Notes: a model not told the origin generated them from the sequence alone. Shown: positions 1 to 8,586, numbered from the stretch's first letter. The stretch is DNA of 21,543 nt from an uncultured Brevundimonas sp. (GCA_946481425.1 CAMLNT010000016.1:1-21543), one strand, 5' to 3'. Numbers and translations are program-made.

Positions 1-394
1 AATAGGCCGGATCGCAGGTCGCGATCTCGCGCGACCAGTCCAGAGACAGGCCCAGGAGTTTGAGCTGATCGCGCATGTTGGCGATGTTGGACCAGGTCCA
101 GTCGCCGGGGTGCACGCCCCGCTCCATGGCGGCGTTCTCGGCAGGCATGCCGAAAGCGTCCCAGCCCATGGGGTGCAGGACCTCGAAGCCGCGGGCGCGC
201 TTGTAGCGAGCCACGACGTCGCCCATCACATAGTTGCGGGCGTGACCCATGTGGATGTTGCCCGACGGGTACGGGAACATCTCCAGGACATAGTATTTGG
301 GACGGGCCGACGTGGTGTCGGCCCGGAAGACGTTTGCGGAGTCCCACTGGGCGCGGCGCCGGGGCTCCGCCGCCTTGGGATCGTAACGGGACAT
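1..394 (-). CDS. leuS: Leucyl-tRNA synthetase, N-terminal part (cut by left edge)
   Basis: The enzyme charges tRNA-Leu with leucine in the cytoplasm (class I aminoacyl-tRNA synthetase). About 131 N-terminal residues are present, reading in from an ATG at 394. They begin MSRYDPK and include the hallmark segment [20 protein letters not shown] (about residues 35-54), whose HMGH is the LeuS version of the class I HIGH motif. Further on, [16 protein letters not shown] is typical of the LeuS Rossmann fold. The editing domain, KMSKS loop and C-terminus lie outside the window. The start is 10 bases downstream of the stop of the DUF3576 lipoprotein gene, so the two are probably cotranscribed. Identification is secure from the motifs. 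Confidence 0.96.
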   Translation of the reverse strand, partial: MSRYDPKAAEPRRRAQWDSANVFRADTTSARPKYYVLEMFPYPSGNIHMGHARNYVMGDVVARYKRARGFEVLHPMGWDAFGMPAENAAMERGVHPGDWTWSNIANMRDQLKLLGLSLDWSREIATCDPAY

Positions 395-404
395 GGGGAG
401 CCGA

Positions 405-860
405 TCAGTCTCCGGAGCCGGCCAGACGCAGCTGGCGGGCGCGGGTCAGGATGGCGTTCTCCAGGTCGGTCTCGGTCTGGGCGGAGACAGAGGCCTCGAC
501 CCAGTCGCCGGCCTCGTTGCGAACCTGGCGGTTGACGGTGACGTTCAGGGCGTCGGCCCGCAGGCGCGCATCAAGGATGTAGACGGTCGCCTTGATGCGC
601 TCGTTCGGCGTCGAGGGGCTGGAGAACCATCCGTAGTTGATGATGCCGCCCCACGGATCCGCGGTTTCCAGCGGCAGGAACGACAGGGTGTCGAGCGACG
701 CGCGCCACAGGTAGCCGTTCACGCCGATGCCGACGGCCGGGGAAGCCTGGGGCGTGTCGTCGTCGCCGCCGATGACCCGGCTGACGGTTCCGCAGGCCGA
801 AAGCCCGGCGACTAGCCCCAGGGACAGGGCCACGGTCAGAACGCCGCGCGTTGCTTTCAT
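405..860 (-). CDS. DUF3576 family lipoprotein
   Basis: A 151-residue protein of the DUF3576 family, conserved in alphaproteobacteria and of unknown function. Residues 1-23 form a lipoprotein signal with the lipobox LSAC, so Cys23 should be lipidated and the protein anchored in the cell envelope. The rest carries the family-typical stretch [20 protein letters not shown], followed by an [12 protein letters not shown] segment. The ATG at 860 has a GGAG about 9 bases upstream. The gene lies immediately upstream of leuS in the same direction, an arrangement I recall from other alphaproteobacteria. The family assignment rests on recognition of the central sequence. Nothing visible points to a specific activity. 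Confidence 0.85.
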   Translation of the reverse strand: MKATRGVLTVALSLGLVAGLSACGTVSRVIGGDDDTPQASPAVGIGVNGYLWRASLDTLSFLPLETADPWGGIINYGWFSSPSTPNERIKATVYILDARLRADALNVTVNRQVRNEAGDWVEASVSAQTETDLENAILTRARQLRLAGSGD

Positions 861-904
861 AGGGATTGTCTCCGCCAGACTGTTGGGCCTCTAGGCCGCC
901 GCGC

Positions 905-935
905 TCTATAGCACGCAGCGTCGCCGGTATGACAA
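905..935 (-). promoter_or_regulatory. Candidate promoter for the DUF3576-leuS unit
   Basis: Read on the minus strand, TTGTCA (930-935) is followed 17 bases later by GCTATA and 19 bases later by TATAGA (905-910). The GCTATA core resembles the GCTA-type -10 of Caulobacter housekeeping promoters. It lies about 45 bases upstream of the DUF3576 start. This is a consensus match by eye only. Confidence 0.35.
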
Positions 936-1052
936 GCGGGCTCGAAGCGGGCGGATTGATGGCCGGGCCCAGACCCCCTGCGTCCGCGTGTCGCAGCGGC
1001 CACAGCCCGGAAATGATTCGCCTATCGGACGAACCTTGGCCGTTCTGCGCCG

Positions 1053-1081
1053 TTGACGCACCGACTGCCTGGGTTCTTTAT
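1053..1081 (+). promoter_or_regulatory. Candidate promoter for ntrZ
   Basis: TTGACG (1053-1058) is a full match to the Caulobacter -35 consensus. It is followed after 17 bases by CTTTAT (1076-1081), which is only a partial -10 match. It lies about 90 bases upstream of the ntrZ ATG. The -35 is good and the -10 weak, so the call is tentative. Confidence 0.35.
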
Positions 1082-1173
1082 CTGTCACAATGACGTCAAG
1101 GCGCACGTGTAAACGCGCGCCTCAGTCAAGCCGGTAGCCCTCAAGCCGCCGGAGTCGGGAGTAACAAAGGCTC

Positions 1174-1560
1174 ATGAGCCGCACGAAGATCATCGCCGCC
1201 GTCACGGCTGCCGGTCTCGTCCTTTCGGGCGTCGGCGCCTTTGCGCACGCCCAGAGCCGCACCCCCCGCGCCGAAGCCTTGACCGGCGTCCAGTCCACCG
1301 AAACCGCGCCGCGCACCCCGCGCCGTGGCCTCCAGTGGGGCTCGGATGGTCGCTGGGGTCTGAATCTGGATGTCGAACAGCCCGTCGGCCGCGAAGCCGA
1401 CTGGAACGACGTGGACGCATCGGCCTCGTTCCGCCTGTCGCCGTCGCTGCGCCTGCAGGGCACGGTGGGCCTGGGCGAGCGCCGCCCTGACCCGGCCCGT
1501 CCGCAACAGTCCGACCGCGATCAGCCGCGCGTCCGGCTGGAAACCATTTTCCGCTTCTAG
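1174..1560 (+). CDS. ntrZ: NtrZ-family periplasmic protein
   Basis: A 128-residue small secreted protein. Residues 1-27 are a Sec signal peptide (basic MSRTK, hydrophobic core, likely cleavage after AHA). The mature part has the NtrZ-type pattern: LQWGSDGRWGLNLDVEQPVG, a short region ending in SPSLRLQGTVGLGE, and a C-terminus RVRLETIFRF that looks like a terminal beta strand. In Caulobacter crescentus, NtrZ is a predicted periplasmic protein genetically linked to the NtrY/NtrX two-component system, proposed to restrain NtrY. NtrX and NtrY are not in this window. The ATG at 1174 follows an AAAGG. The gene converges on the next one with four bases between the two stop codons. Assignment is from remembered family pattern. 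Confidence 0.72.
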   Translation: MSRTKIIAAVTAAGLVLSGVGAFAHAQSRTPRAEALTGVQSTETAPRTPRRGLQWGSDGRWGLNLDVEQPVGREADWNDVDASASFRLSPSLRLQGTVGLGERRPDPARPQQSDRDQPRVRLETIFRF

Positions 1561-1564
1561 GGCT

Positions 1565-2686
1565 TCAGGCCGCCAGGATGTAGGGGCCGAGCGCGTCATC
1601 CCGCTCTGACAGCGACGTCTCGAAATCCATGAAGATGTCGATCAGCTCCTCGACGCTGAGCGGGGCCGCGTCGCGGCCGAAGCGGAAGCGCCAGAAGCTG
1701 ACGATGTGCTGGAGGGCCCCCACCTGCTCGCCCAGCCGCGCGAACAGGCTCGGCGCATCGAGCAGGAAATCCCGGAAGGCGGTCGGCCGGCCGTTTCCGG
1801 TCAGGTGGGCATAGGCCATGTCGTAGATCTGCAGAGTCTCGGCGACCGAGCCGCAGGTGCGGGCGATCTTGCGGCCAAGGACCTCTCGGCTGCGCAGCAG
1901 ATAGGCGCGGCTTTCCTCGTCCTGAGGGCCGACCGGGTTCACCGTCGCGACCTCGTCGGCCACCCTGAACACCTGACCGGTCAGGTCGGAGAGGCACCAT
2001 TTGTAATAGAGGAAGCCCTTCCAGCAGAAGGCGCCCTCCGCATATTCGTCCCGCTCGAGCCGCAGGGTCATCCGCAGCGGGTCCATCTCCTCGCCGTCGG
2101 CATTGGCGAGGATCTTGCCGACCAGCACTGCGGCATGGCTGGCGGTGCGGTCGTTGGCGCCCATGCTCATGGTCACCAGGGGCGCGATCTCGGCCTGGGC
2201 GAAGGTGAACATGCGTTTGCGGTCGCCCTCGGTCAGCTCGAAGTAGCAACGGTCCGGGTCCCGGCCATGGCGCTTGAGCTGCTCGCGCATCAGGAACGGG
2301 TCGAGCGAGGGCAGGCGGTCGATCAGCTTGAGGGTCTCGATGTCCTTCTCCGGCAGGGAGGCGCCGAAGACGTCCTTGAGGATGCCGCCGAAGTTGATCT
2401 GGTCGACGAAGACGTAGCGACCGCCCAGCCGCAGGTCCTGCGGATCGATGGGCATGACCACCTTGGTCGCGACCTGGCGACGGCGCAGGAACAGGTCCCG
2501 CTCGTCGCGGCGCAGCCGGTGCTTGATGATGATGGCCTTGTTCAGCTGCGGATTGGCGAACAGGGGCCGGGCCAGCCAGCCGTCCTCGCGATGATGGTCG
2601 CGCCAGACGGCCAGCAGATTCAGGACGCGCGTCGTCGAGGCGGAAACCTGAAGCCGGGCGAGATTTCTGATCGAGCGGTCGGACAC
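1565..2686 (-). CDS. Conserved-looking protein of unknown function, 373 aa
   Basis: I do not recognise this protein. It appears cytoplasmic: no signal peptide and no clear membrane segment, and it is mixed-charge throughout. The N-terminus (about 1-75) is basic with a run RHRLRRDERDLFLRRRQ (about residues 56-72). The middle contains YVFVDQINFGGILKDVFG and an LKLIDRLPSLDPFLMREQLK segment. Residues about 210-235 contain an aromatic-rich FCWKGFLYYKWCL. The C-terminal third is predicted-helical by composition. No nucleotide-binding loop, zinc ligand set or catalytic triad stands out. The start is GTG at 2686, with GTGAGG four bases upstream. Codon use matches the neighbours, and full-length translation without stops supports a real gene. 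It diverges from the serine hydrolase and converges on ntrZ. Confidence 0.8.
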   Translation of the reverse strand: MSDRSIRNLARLQVSASTTRVLNLLAVWRDHHREDGWLARPLFANPQLNKAIIIKHRLRRDERDLFLRRRQVATKVVMPIDPQDLRLGGRYVFVDQINFGGILKDVFGASLPEKDIETLKLIDRLPSLDPFLMREQLKRHGRDPDRCYFELTEGDRKRMFTFAQAEIAPLVTMSMGANDRTASHAAVLVGKILANADGEEMDPLRMTLRLERDEYAEGAFCWKGFLYYKWCLSDLTGQVFRVADEVATVNPVGPQDEESRAYLLRSREVLGRKIARTCGSVAETLQIYDMAYAHLTGNGRPTAFRDFLLDAPSLFARLGEQVGALQHIVSFWRFRFGRDAAPLSVEELIDIFMDFETSLSERDDALGPYILAA

Positions 2687-2807
2687 AACGCCTCACCCGG
2701 GGAAAGGAACGACGACCCTAATCGGCAACCGTCACCACATCGTTTCGGAACGCAGCGTTTCCGGTCGCGGCTGGACAGGCTCCGCCGTCTCGCCTAGCGC
2801 CTTGGCC

Positions 2808-3926
2808 ATGGCTGAGATCACCGGCGTCTGCCCTCCCCAACTCGCCGCGGTCCGCGACCGCTTCGCCGCCCATTTCGACCAGGGCCTGGAGATCGGCGCG
2901 CGCTTCACCGCCTGCGTGGACGGCGAGGTAGTGCTGGACCTGATGGGCGGCTCGGCGGACCTGGCGGGGACGATCCCGTTCGGGCCCGAAACCCTGGCGA
3001 CCGTCTTTTCGACGACCAAGGCGGTGTCGGCGATCATGATCGCCCGGCTCGTGGACCGGGGCCTTGCGACCTACGACGCGCCCGTTTCGGACTTCTGGCC
3101 CGAATTCGCGCAGGCCGGGAAGGGCGCCGTCACCCTCGGCCAGATGATCAGCCATCAGGCGGGCCTGCCGGGACTTGCGATCTCGCCCGCGCCTGAGGAC
3201 TGGCTCGATCCGCCGATGCTGGCCGGACGACTGGCGGCCCAGGCGCCGATGTGGCCTCTGGGGACCGGCTCGGGCTACCATCCCTCGACCATGAGCTATC
3301 TGTCGGGCGAGGTCTTCCGGCGGCTGGACGGACGGACGCTGGGCGAGGCGATGCGCGAGGACCTGGCCGAACCGCTGGGCCTGGATTTCTACATCGGTCT
3401 GCCGGAGGCGGAGGAACCCCGGCTGGCCGAGATCAAGAAGCCGAACGCCCCGCCGAACCTGGGGACTATCGACGCCATCAAGAAGGCGGCGTTCCTTGAC
3501 CGCGGCGGCATCGCTTCCAGCCGGGAGTGGCGGGCTGTGGAACTGCCCGGGTCCAACGGGGTCGGCACGGCCGAGGCGCTGGCGAAGGCGATGGCGGTCG
3601 TGGCCTGCGGCGGGACGGTCGGCGGAATCGAGATCCTGTCGGCGGACGGCGTGGCCGACCTCGTGAAGTCAAGGGTGTCGGGGCCGGACAAGGTCCTGCC
3701 CTTCGACCTGACCTGGGCGGCTGGGCTGATGCGCAACACCGGCCAGTTTGGGACGGCGGCGGGGCCGAACACCGTCGGCCATTTCGGCTGGGGCGGATCG
3801 ATGGCCCTGGCGGACCAGGATCGGCGGCTGTCGATCGGCTACGTCATGAACCGCCAGTCGCCGCATCTCATCGCAGACCCGCGACCCCTGGCGCTGACGG
3901 ATGCGGTGTACGACAGCCTCGGATAA
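2808..3926 (+). CDS. Serine hydrolase, class C beta-lactamase/EstB-like family
   Basis: A 372-residue member of the beta-lactamase-related serine hydrolase superfamily (Pfam Beta-lactamase; EstB-type esterases and penicillin-binding-protein-like enzymes). The nucleophile motif S-x-x-K is visible as STTK at residues 68-71. The Tyr motif is probably YHPST (about residue 163). A C-terminal GHFGWGGS supplies the third conserved box. No signal peptide is apparent, so it is probably cytoplasmic, which argues for an esterase or other hydrolase rather than true antibiotic resistance. I chose the ATG at 2808; a TTG two codons upstream is also in frame, and neither has a strong Shine-Dalgarno. The substrate cannot be told from sequence. 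Confidence 0.87.
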   Translation: MAEITGVCPPQLAAVRDRFAAHFDQGLEIGARFTACVDGEVVLDLMGGSADLAGTIPFGPETLATVFSTTKAVSAIMIARLVDRGLATYDAPVSDFWPEFAQAGKGAVTLGQMISHQAGLPGLAISPAPEDWLDPPMLAGRLAAQAPMWPLGTGSGYHPSTMSYLSGEVFRRLDGRTLGEAMREDLAEPLGLDFYIGLPEAEEPRLAEIKKPNAPPNLGTIDAIKKAAFLDRGGIASSREWRAVELPGSNGVGTAEALAKAMAVVACGGTVGGIEILSADGVADLVKSRVSGPDKVLPFDLTWAAGLMRNTGQFGTAAGPNTVGHFGWGGSMALADQDRRLSIGYVMNRQSPHLIADPRPLALTDAVYDSLG

Positions 3927-3990
3927 ACAGGTCACGCCATAGACAACCGTAATGCGGGTCTGCAAGTTCGGACCTTCCGGGGAGGTTCAC

Positions 3991-5397
3991 ATGCTGGCCG
4001 CCGCTGCCTTCACACTCGCCCTCGCCTTACAGCCGCAAGCCGGACCTTTCGTGGAAAGGCCGTGCGTCGATGAGCGCATCGCGGAGACGGTACGGTGCGG
4101 CCGCGTCGAAGTGCCGGAGAACTGGGACGTGGAAGGCGGTCGACGGATCGCGCTGAACATCGTCATTGTGCCGGCGGCTGCCCCAACGCCCGGCTCGACG
4201 CCCCTTTATGATCTAGCCGGCGGCCCGGGCCTGCCCGCCACGACGAGCGCTGCGTTTTACCTCATGTTCGGCCAGGCCTATTGGGCCAGCCGCGACGTCG
4301 TCTTGATTGACCAGAGGGGGACCGGCGCATCCAATCCTCTGCACTGTCCCGAGCTGGCGGGGCCGGAGACACGTTATGCCCCGATGCTGGACCCTGCAGC
4401 CGTCGGCGCCTGCCGCGATCGCCTGCTTTCAACAGCCGCTCTGGACCAATACAGCACAGACAATACGGTCAGAGACATGGACGCCGTGCGCCAGGCTCTG
4501 GGGCATGGCGAGATCGATATTTTCGCGCTGTCTTACGGCACGACAGTCGCCCTGCGTTTCATGGCGGCATTTCCAGATGCGGTCCGCGCAGCCGTTCTGA
4601 TGGGCGCAGCCCCGGCCACCACCCGACCACCCAGCGGCCACGCTCCGGCTGGTGAGCGCGCGTTGAGGCTTCTGTTCGAGGATTGCGCGGCGGACGCGCT
4701 GTGTGCGGGCGCCTTCCCCGACCCCGCCGGTGACCTGCAGCGGGCCGTCACGGGCCTCACTTCCATAGAGGACGCACCGCTGCCGGAGGTGTTCCTGGAA
4801 CGGCTGAGGTCCCTCGCCTATACAGCGACCGGCGCGCGCCAGATTCCCTACATTGTCCGACAGGCGGCCGACGGGGACTTGGGCCCGTTCTATGCGGCGA
4901 CCGCCGAAGCAGCGCCTTCGATCTTGGCCGACGGACTCTTCATGTCCGTGGTCTGCTCCGAGGCGATGGCCCACCTTGATTACGAGGCCGCCGCCGCGGC
5001 TGCACGCGCTACGGTGTTGGGAGATTATCGGCTGTCCCGCCAGCGCTCCGCTTGCGCTGCGTGGCCGGTCGCGCAGATCGATGAGAGCTTTTTCGAACCG
5101 GTTCACGACGACGCGGCGATCCTGTTTATCGCCGGCCGCCTGGACCCCGTGACACCACCGGACCTCGCAGAGCTCGCATCGCAGACCCTGCCGAACAGCC
5201 GCGTCATCACGCTGGAACATGGCGGTCACATCATCGACGGTCTCTCCGGCATCGACACCTGCTTCGACGCAGTCCTGGTGCGGTTCTATGAAACGGCCGA
5301 CGCGGTAAGCTTGGATACATCGTGCGTGGCCGGGATGGCTCCTCCGCCCTTCCAGATCTCCGCGGAGCCAGACGCGGACGGACCGGCCGCGCCTTAG
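3991..5397 (+). CDS. Secreted TAP-like alpha/beta hydrolase (peptidase S33-like)
   Basis: A 468-residue alpha/beta hydrolase with the layout of tripeptidyl aminopeptidase-like proteins. It has an N-terminal signal peptide (residues 1-17), an oxyanion-hole GGPG (77-80), then DQRGTG (107-112), nucleophile box ALSYGT (Ser181), acid AGRLDP (Asp385) and base HGGH (His413). The C-terminal portion corresponds to the TAP-like domain, and several cysteines suggest periplasmic disulfides. The ATG at 3991 is preferred because GGGGAGG lies five bases upstream and the signal peptide begins there; the frame extends further upstream without such support. It probably hydrolyses peptides or small esters outside the cytoplasm. 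Its last codons overlap the rarD stop codon on the other strand. Base use looks less GC-biased than its neighbours, and it includes a rare TTA leucine codon. Confidence 0.86.
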   Translation: MLAAAAFTLALALQPQAGPFVERPCVDERIAETVRCGRVEVPENWDVEGGRRIALNIVIVPAAAPTPGSTPLYDLAGGPGLPATTSAAFYLMFGQAYWASRDVVLIDQRGTGASNPLHCPELAGPETRYAPMLDPAAVGACRDRLLSTAALDQYSTDNTVRDMDAVRQALGHGEIDIFALSYGTTVALRFMAAFPDAVRAAVLMGAAPATTRPPSGHAPAGERALRLLFEDCAADALCAGAFPDPAGDLQRAVTGLTSIEDAPLPEVFLERLRSLAYTATGARQIPYIVRQAADGDLGPFYAATAEAAPSILADGLFMSVVCSEAMAHLDYEAAAAAARATVLGDYRLSRQRSACAAWPVAQIDESFFEPVHDDAAILFIAGRLDPVTPPDLAELASQTLPNSRVITLEHGGHIIDGLSGIDTCFDAVLVRFYETADAVSLDTSCVAGMAPPPFQISAEPDADGPAAP

Positions 5398-6308
5398 GCG
5401 ATGGTTCTGGCCGCCCGTGACCGCATCAGAGCACCGGCTGCATAGACCGCTGCGCCCGCCCAGATGAAGGCGAAGGAGACGCCGCGTAGCCAGCCGAAGG
5501 GCTCGCCCTGTGACACGCCGATTACGAAGGCGATGGTCGGAGCGATGAATTGCAGGAAGCCCATGGTCGACAGGGGCATCCGACGCGCGGCCCAGGCGAA
5601 CAGGGCCAGGGGCAGGACGGTGGTCGGACCGGCCGCCAGCAGCCACATCATCGAGGCCGGGCTGTCGGTAAAGTGTCCGATCCCCTGGGCCTCGATCATC
5701 AGCACCCAGATCAGGCCGATCGGGGCCAGCAGCAGGCATTCGACGAAAAGACCCGACTGAGCGTCGGCCTTCACGCGCTTGCGGATTACGCCGTAGCCGG
5801 CGAACGAGAAGGCCAGGATCAGCGAGATCCACGGCGGATGGCCCAGGGCCACGGCCTGAAGGATCACCCCGACGGCGGCCAGGGCGATCGCGGCGCCGCC
5901 CCATCGGTCGATCCGTTCACGGAACAACCAGGCGCCAGCGGCCATGTTGAGCAGCGGATTGAGATAGTAGCCGAGTGAGGCGTCGAGCGTCCGGCCCGTA
6001 TTCACCGCCAGCACATAGACCGTCCAGTTGATCGCGATAAGGACGGTCGAGGCCACCAGCCACATCAGGGTGCGACGGTCGGTGAGGATGGCGCCGACCT
6101 GCGGGACCTGTTTGGCCGCCAGCACCAGGAGCGCGGCCCAGACCACGCCCCACAGGACGCGGTGGGCCATGATCTCCAGCGGATCGGCGCCGAAGGCCGC
6201 CATCTGCTGGAACACCAGCGGCACGAAGCCCCAGACCGCGTAGCAGCCCACGCCCGCGACGAGGGCCGCGCGGGCTTCCGACGGTTCGGGCGCGGCGGGG
6301 GAAGTCAC
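5394..6308 (-). CDS. rarD: EamA-family transporter RarD
   Basis: A 304-residue polytopic inner-membrane protein of the drug/metabolite transporter superfamily, RarD branch (named from a chloramphenicol-sensitivity phenotype; substrate unknown). The RarD signature is present near the N-terminus: CYAVWGFVPLVFQ, then MAHRVLWG. About ten hydrophobic segments follow, with the second EamA repeat ending in LQFIAPTIAFVIGV. The start is GTG at 6308, with AGGGGGCGG directly upstream, and lies only 7 bases after the asd stop, so asd and rarD should form one transcript. No ATG exists before the first conserved segment. The TAA stop overlaps the TAG stop of the convergent hydrolase gene. Confidence 0.92.
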   Translation of the reverse strand: MTSPAAPEPSEARAALVAGVGCYAVWGFVPLVFQQMAAFGADPLEIMAHRVLWGVVWAALLVLAAKQVPQVGAILTDRRTLMWLVASTVLIAINWTVYVLAVNTGRTLDASLGYYLNPLLNMAAGAWLFRERIDRWGGAAIALAAVGVILQAVALGHPPWISLILAFSFAGYGVIRKRVKADAQSGLFVECLLLAPIGLIWVLMIEAQGIGHFTDSPASMMWLLAAGPTTVLPLALFAWAARRMPLSTMGFLQFIAPTIAFVIGVSQGEPFGWLRGVSFAFIWAGAAVYAAGALMRSRAARTIA

Positions 6309-6315
6309 CCGCCCC

Positions 6316-7362
6316 CTAGATTGTGATCGAGCGGTATCCGCCCTTGGGAGTGATGACGCCCTGTTCGTCCAGCAGCTGGGCGATCTGGACCGCGTTCAGG
6401 GCGGCGCCCTTGCGCAGGTTGTCCGACACGACCCAGAGGTTCAGGCCGAACTCCACGGTCGGGTCGTTGCGGATACGCGAGACATAGACGGCGAACTCGC
6501 CGGCCGCCTCGACCGGGGTCACCCAGCCGTCTTCCAGCGGATTGTCGACGACCAGCACGCCCGGGGCGTCCCGGAGGATGTCGCGCGCGTCCTCGGCGTC
6601 CAGGGGCTCCTCGAACTCGACGTTGACCGCCTCGGAGTGGCCGACGAAGACCGGGACGCGCACGCAGGTGACGGTGAGCCGGATATCCGGATCGAGGATC
6701 TTGGCCGTCTCCTTCCACATCTTTTCCTCTTCGGAGGTGTAGCCCTCCGACTTGAGGTCGCCCGCGAAGGGCAGGACGTTGAAGGCGATCTGCTTGGGAT
6801 AGACCTTGGGGGTCGCGTCGCCGAGCCCGTAGATGGCCTTGGTCTGGTTCCACAGCTCGTCCATGGCCGCCTTGCCGGTTCCGGAGACGGATTGATAGGT
6901 CGCCACCACCGCGCGCTTGATGCGGGCGGCGTCGTGCAGGGGCTTGAGCGCCACCACCAGCTGGGCCGTCGAACAGTTCGGATTGGCGATGATGTTCTTC
7001 TTCTTCGCCAGATGGATCGCGTCGGGGTTCACCTCCGGCACGATCAGCGGCACGTCCGGGTCCATGCGGAAGGCCGAGGAGTTGTCGATGACGATCGGGC
7101 CCTGCTGGCCGATCTTCTCGGACCATTCGCGGCTCACGTCGCCGCCGGCGCTCATGAGAACGATGTCGACCTTCGAGAAGTCGAAGGTGTCCAGGACCTC
7201 ACACTTCAGGGTGCGGTCGGCATAGGCGACTTCGGCGCCTTTCGAACGGCGCGAGGCGACGGCGTAGATCTCGTCGACCGGAAACTCGAGCTCCTCGAGG
7301 ATGGCCATCATCTCACGGCCGACATTGCCGGTAGCGCCCACGACGGCGACGCGATAGCCCAT
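6316..7362 (-). CDS. asd: Aspartate-semialdehyde dehydrogenase
   Basis: The enzyme reduces aspartyl phosphate to aspartate semialdehyde with NADPH, the branch point to lysine/diaminopimelate, threonine and methionine. The 348 residues show the N-terminal Rossmann motif VVGATGNVG (7-15), the catalytic cysteine in NPNCST (Cys130) and the conserved RVPVFVGHSEAVN (Arg235, His242), all diagnostic of bacterial Asd. The chosen ATG at 7362 is preceded by AGGAG at a 6-base distance. An in-frame ATG 11 codons upstream would only add a non-homologous SSSRRLQEIE leader. It is first in a probable two-gene unit with rarD and is divergent from zapE. Confidence 0.96.
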   Translation of the reverse strand: MGYRVAVVGATGNVGREMMAILEELEFPVDEIYAVASRRSKGAEVAYADRTLKCEVLDTFDFSKVDIVLMSAGGDVSREWSEKIGQQGPIVIDNSSAFRMDPDVPLIVPEVNPDAIHLAKKKNIIANPNCSTAQLVVALKPLHDAARIKRAVVATYQSVSGTGKAAMDELWNQTKAIYGLGDATPKVYPKQIAFNVLPFAGDLKSEGYTSEEEKMWKETAKILDPDIRLTVTCVRVPVFVGHSEAVNVEFEEPLDAEDARDILRDAPGVLVVDNPLEDGWVTPVEAAGEFAVYVSRIRNDPTVEFGLNLWVVSDNLRKGAALNAVQIAQLLDEQGVITPKGGYRSITI

Positions 7363-7482
7363 CTCGATCTCCTGGAGACGGCGGGAAGAGGACAAGGGGC
7401 CGCCGTCGGCTTCGCAATTAGGCCGATCCCGCGAAAGCGCAATCGCCTTGCGTCGGCAAAATCAGGCGTTAAGCCCCATGCC

Positions 7483-8580
7483 ATGCCGATCGACGTCGCC
7501 GAAGCCTATCAGGCCCTCATCGACCAGCGCCGCCTGACGCCCGATCCCAGCCAGGCACCGGCGCTTCAAGCCCTGGCGGAGGTCGAGACCGCGATCGAGG
7601 CCCGGCCGAAGCTCCGCCTTTTCGGCGGGGGCGCGCCGATCCAGGGCCTGTACCTCTATTCCCCGCCGGGTCGCGGCAAGTCGCTCCTGATGGATCTGTT
7701 CTTCTCGACGGTGGACGAGCCGAGAAAACGCCGCGCGCACTTTCACGCCTTCATGGCGCAGGTGCATCAGCGGATCGCCGTGTGGCGCGCGGGCGACAAG
7801 GCGGCACGCAGGGCCTTGTTCGGCACGCATCGCGGCGACGACCCGATCGCGCCCCTGGCCAAGCTGATCGCGTCCGAGGCCCGGCTGCTCTGTTTCGACG
7901 AGCTGCAGGTCACCGACATCGCCGACGCCATGATCCTGGGCCGGCTGTTCGAGGCGCTGTTCGAGGAGGAGGTGGTGCTTGTCGCGACCTCGAACCGGCC
8001 GCCGGACGATCTCTACAAGGACGGCATCAACCGCCAGCTCTTTGTCCCCTTCATCGACATGATCCGGGAGCGATGCCGCGTCGTGGCCCTGACCGGGGAG
8101 CGCGACTGGCGGCTGGAGCGGCTGAAACAGGCGCGGGTCTGGTTCGGGCCGGAGGAGGCGGGCGACTTCGACGCCCTCTGGGCCGACCTGAAGGGCCAGG
8201 CCGAGGAGGCCCCGGCGGTGCTGGAAGTCGCGGGCCGCCAGACGGTCATCGCCCGCACGACCGGCTCCATGGCGCGCGAGACCTTCGACGCCCTGTGCGA
8301 CCGGCCGCTGGGGGCCTCGGACTATCTGGCCCTGGGCGAGCGATTCGACACCCTGTTCCTGGAGAACGTCCCGGTCCTGACGCCCGAGCGCAAGGAGGCG
8401 GCGCGGCGCTTCGTGACCCTGGTCGACGCCCTCTACGAGGCTGGGACGCGGCTGGTGGTGCTGGCCGGGGCCGGGCCGGACGATCTCTACCGATCCGGGA
8501 TCGGCGCCTTCGAGTTCGAACGCACGGCGTCGCGGCTGCACGAGATGCGCTCGACGGACTGGCTGAAGGCGCGGGGCTGA
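7483..8580 (+). CDS. zapE: Cell division protein ZapE (AFG1-like ATPase)
   Basis: A 365-residue P-loop ATPase of the AFG1/ZapE family. In E. coli ZapE is associated with the late Z-ring; mitochondrial AFG1 relatives act in protein quality control. Seen here: GLYLYSPPGRGKS Walker A (about 55-67), LLCFDELQVTDIADAM Walker B (135-150), the sensor-like VLVATSNRPPDDLY, and the C-terminal family block NVPVLTPERKEAARRFVTLVDALYE, written here in parts as NVPVL and RRFVTLVDALYE. The same frame stays open far upstream, but homology begins at the ATG at 7483. The gene ends just before a GC-rich hairpin. Its divergent partner is asd. Confidence 0.92.
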   Translation: MPIDVAEAYQALIDQRRLTPDPSQAPALQALAEVETAIEARPKLRLFGGGAPIQGLYLYSPPGRGKSLLMDLFFSTVDEPRKRRAHFHAFMAQVHQRIAVWRAGDKAARRALFGTHRGDDPIAPLAKLIASEARLLCFDELQVTDIADAMILGRLFEALFEEEVVLVATSNRPPDDLYKDGINRQLFVPFIDMIRERCRVVALTGERDWRLERLKQARVWFGPEEAGDFDALWADLKGQAEEAPAVLEVAGRQTVIARTTGSMARETFDALCDRPLGASDYLALGERFDTLFLENVPVLTPERKEAARRFVTLVDALYEAGTRLVVLAGAGPDDLYRSGIGAFEFERTASRLHEMRSTDWLKARG

Positions 8581-8586
8581 AACGAA

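Larger units (their letters stand above)
861..1173. other. Divergent intergenic region between DUF3576-leuS and ntrZ
   Basis: These 313 bases hold no convincing gene; the short reading frames here lack family resemblance. The region separates two divergent transcription units and so should contain promoters for both. Candidates are listed separately: a minus-strand pair of hexamers at 905-935 and a plus-strand pair at 1053-1081. A direct ribosome-binding-like AAAGG sits just before the ntrZ start. I saw no long inverted repeat or terminator. Confidence 0.6.

Noticed and set aside
2808..3926. Antibiotic-resistance beta-lactamase
   Set aside because: It has the STTK box but no signal peptide, and its late motif is GHFGWGG rather than KTG; it fits the esterase-like branch better.
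4429..5904. Long minus-strand open frame across the hydrolase and rarD
   Set aside because: It is antisense to a hydrolase with a complete catalytic triad and out of frame with rarD; the composition is Arg/Gly-rich as in shadows.
6637..7482. Upstream extension of the zapE frame by 282 codons, suggesting a fusion protein
   Set aside because: The extension is antisense to asd and has no recognisable domain; ZapE homology starts at 7483.
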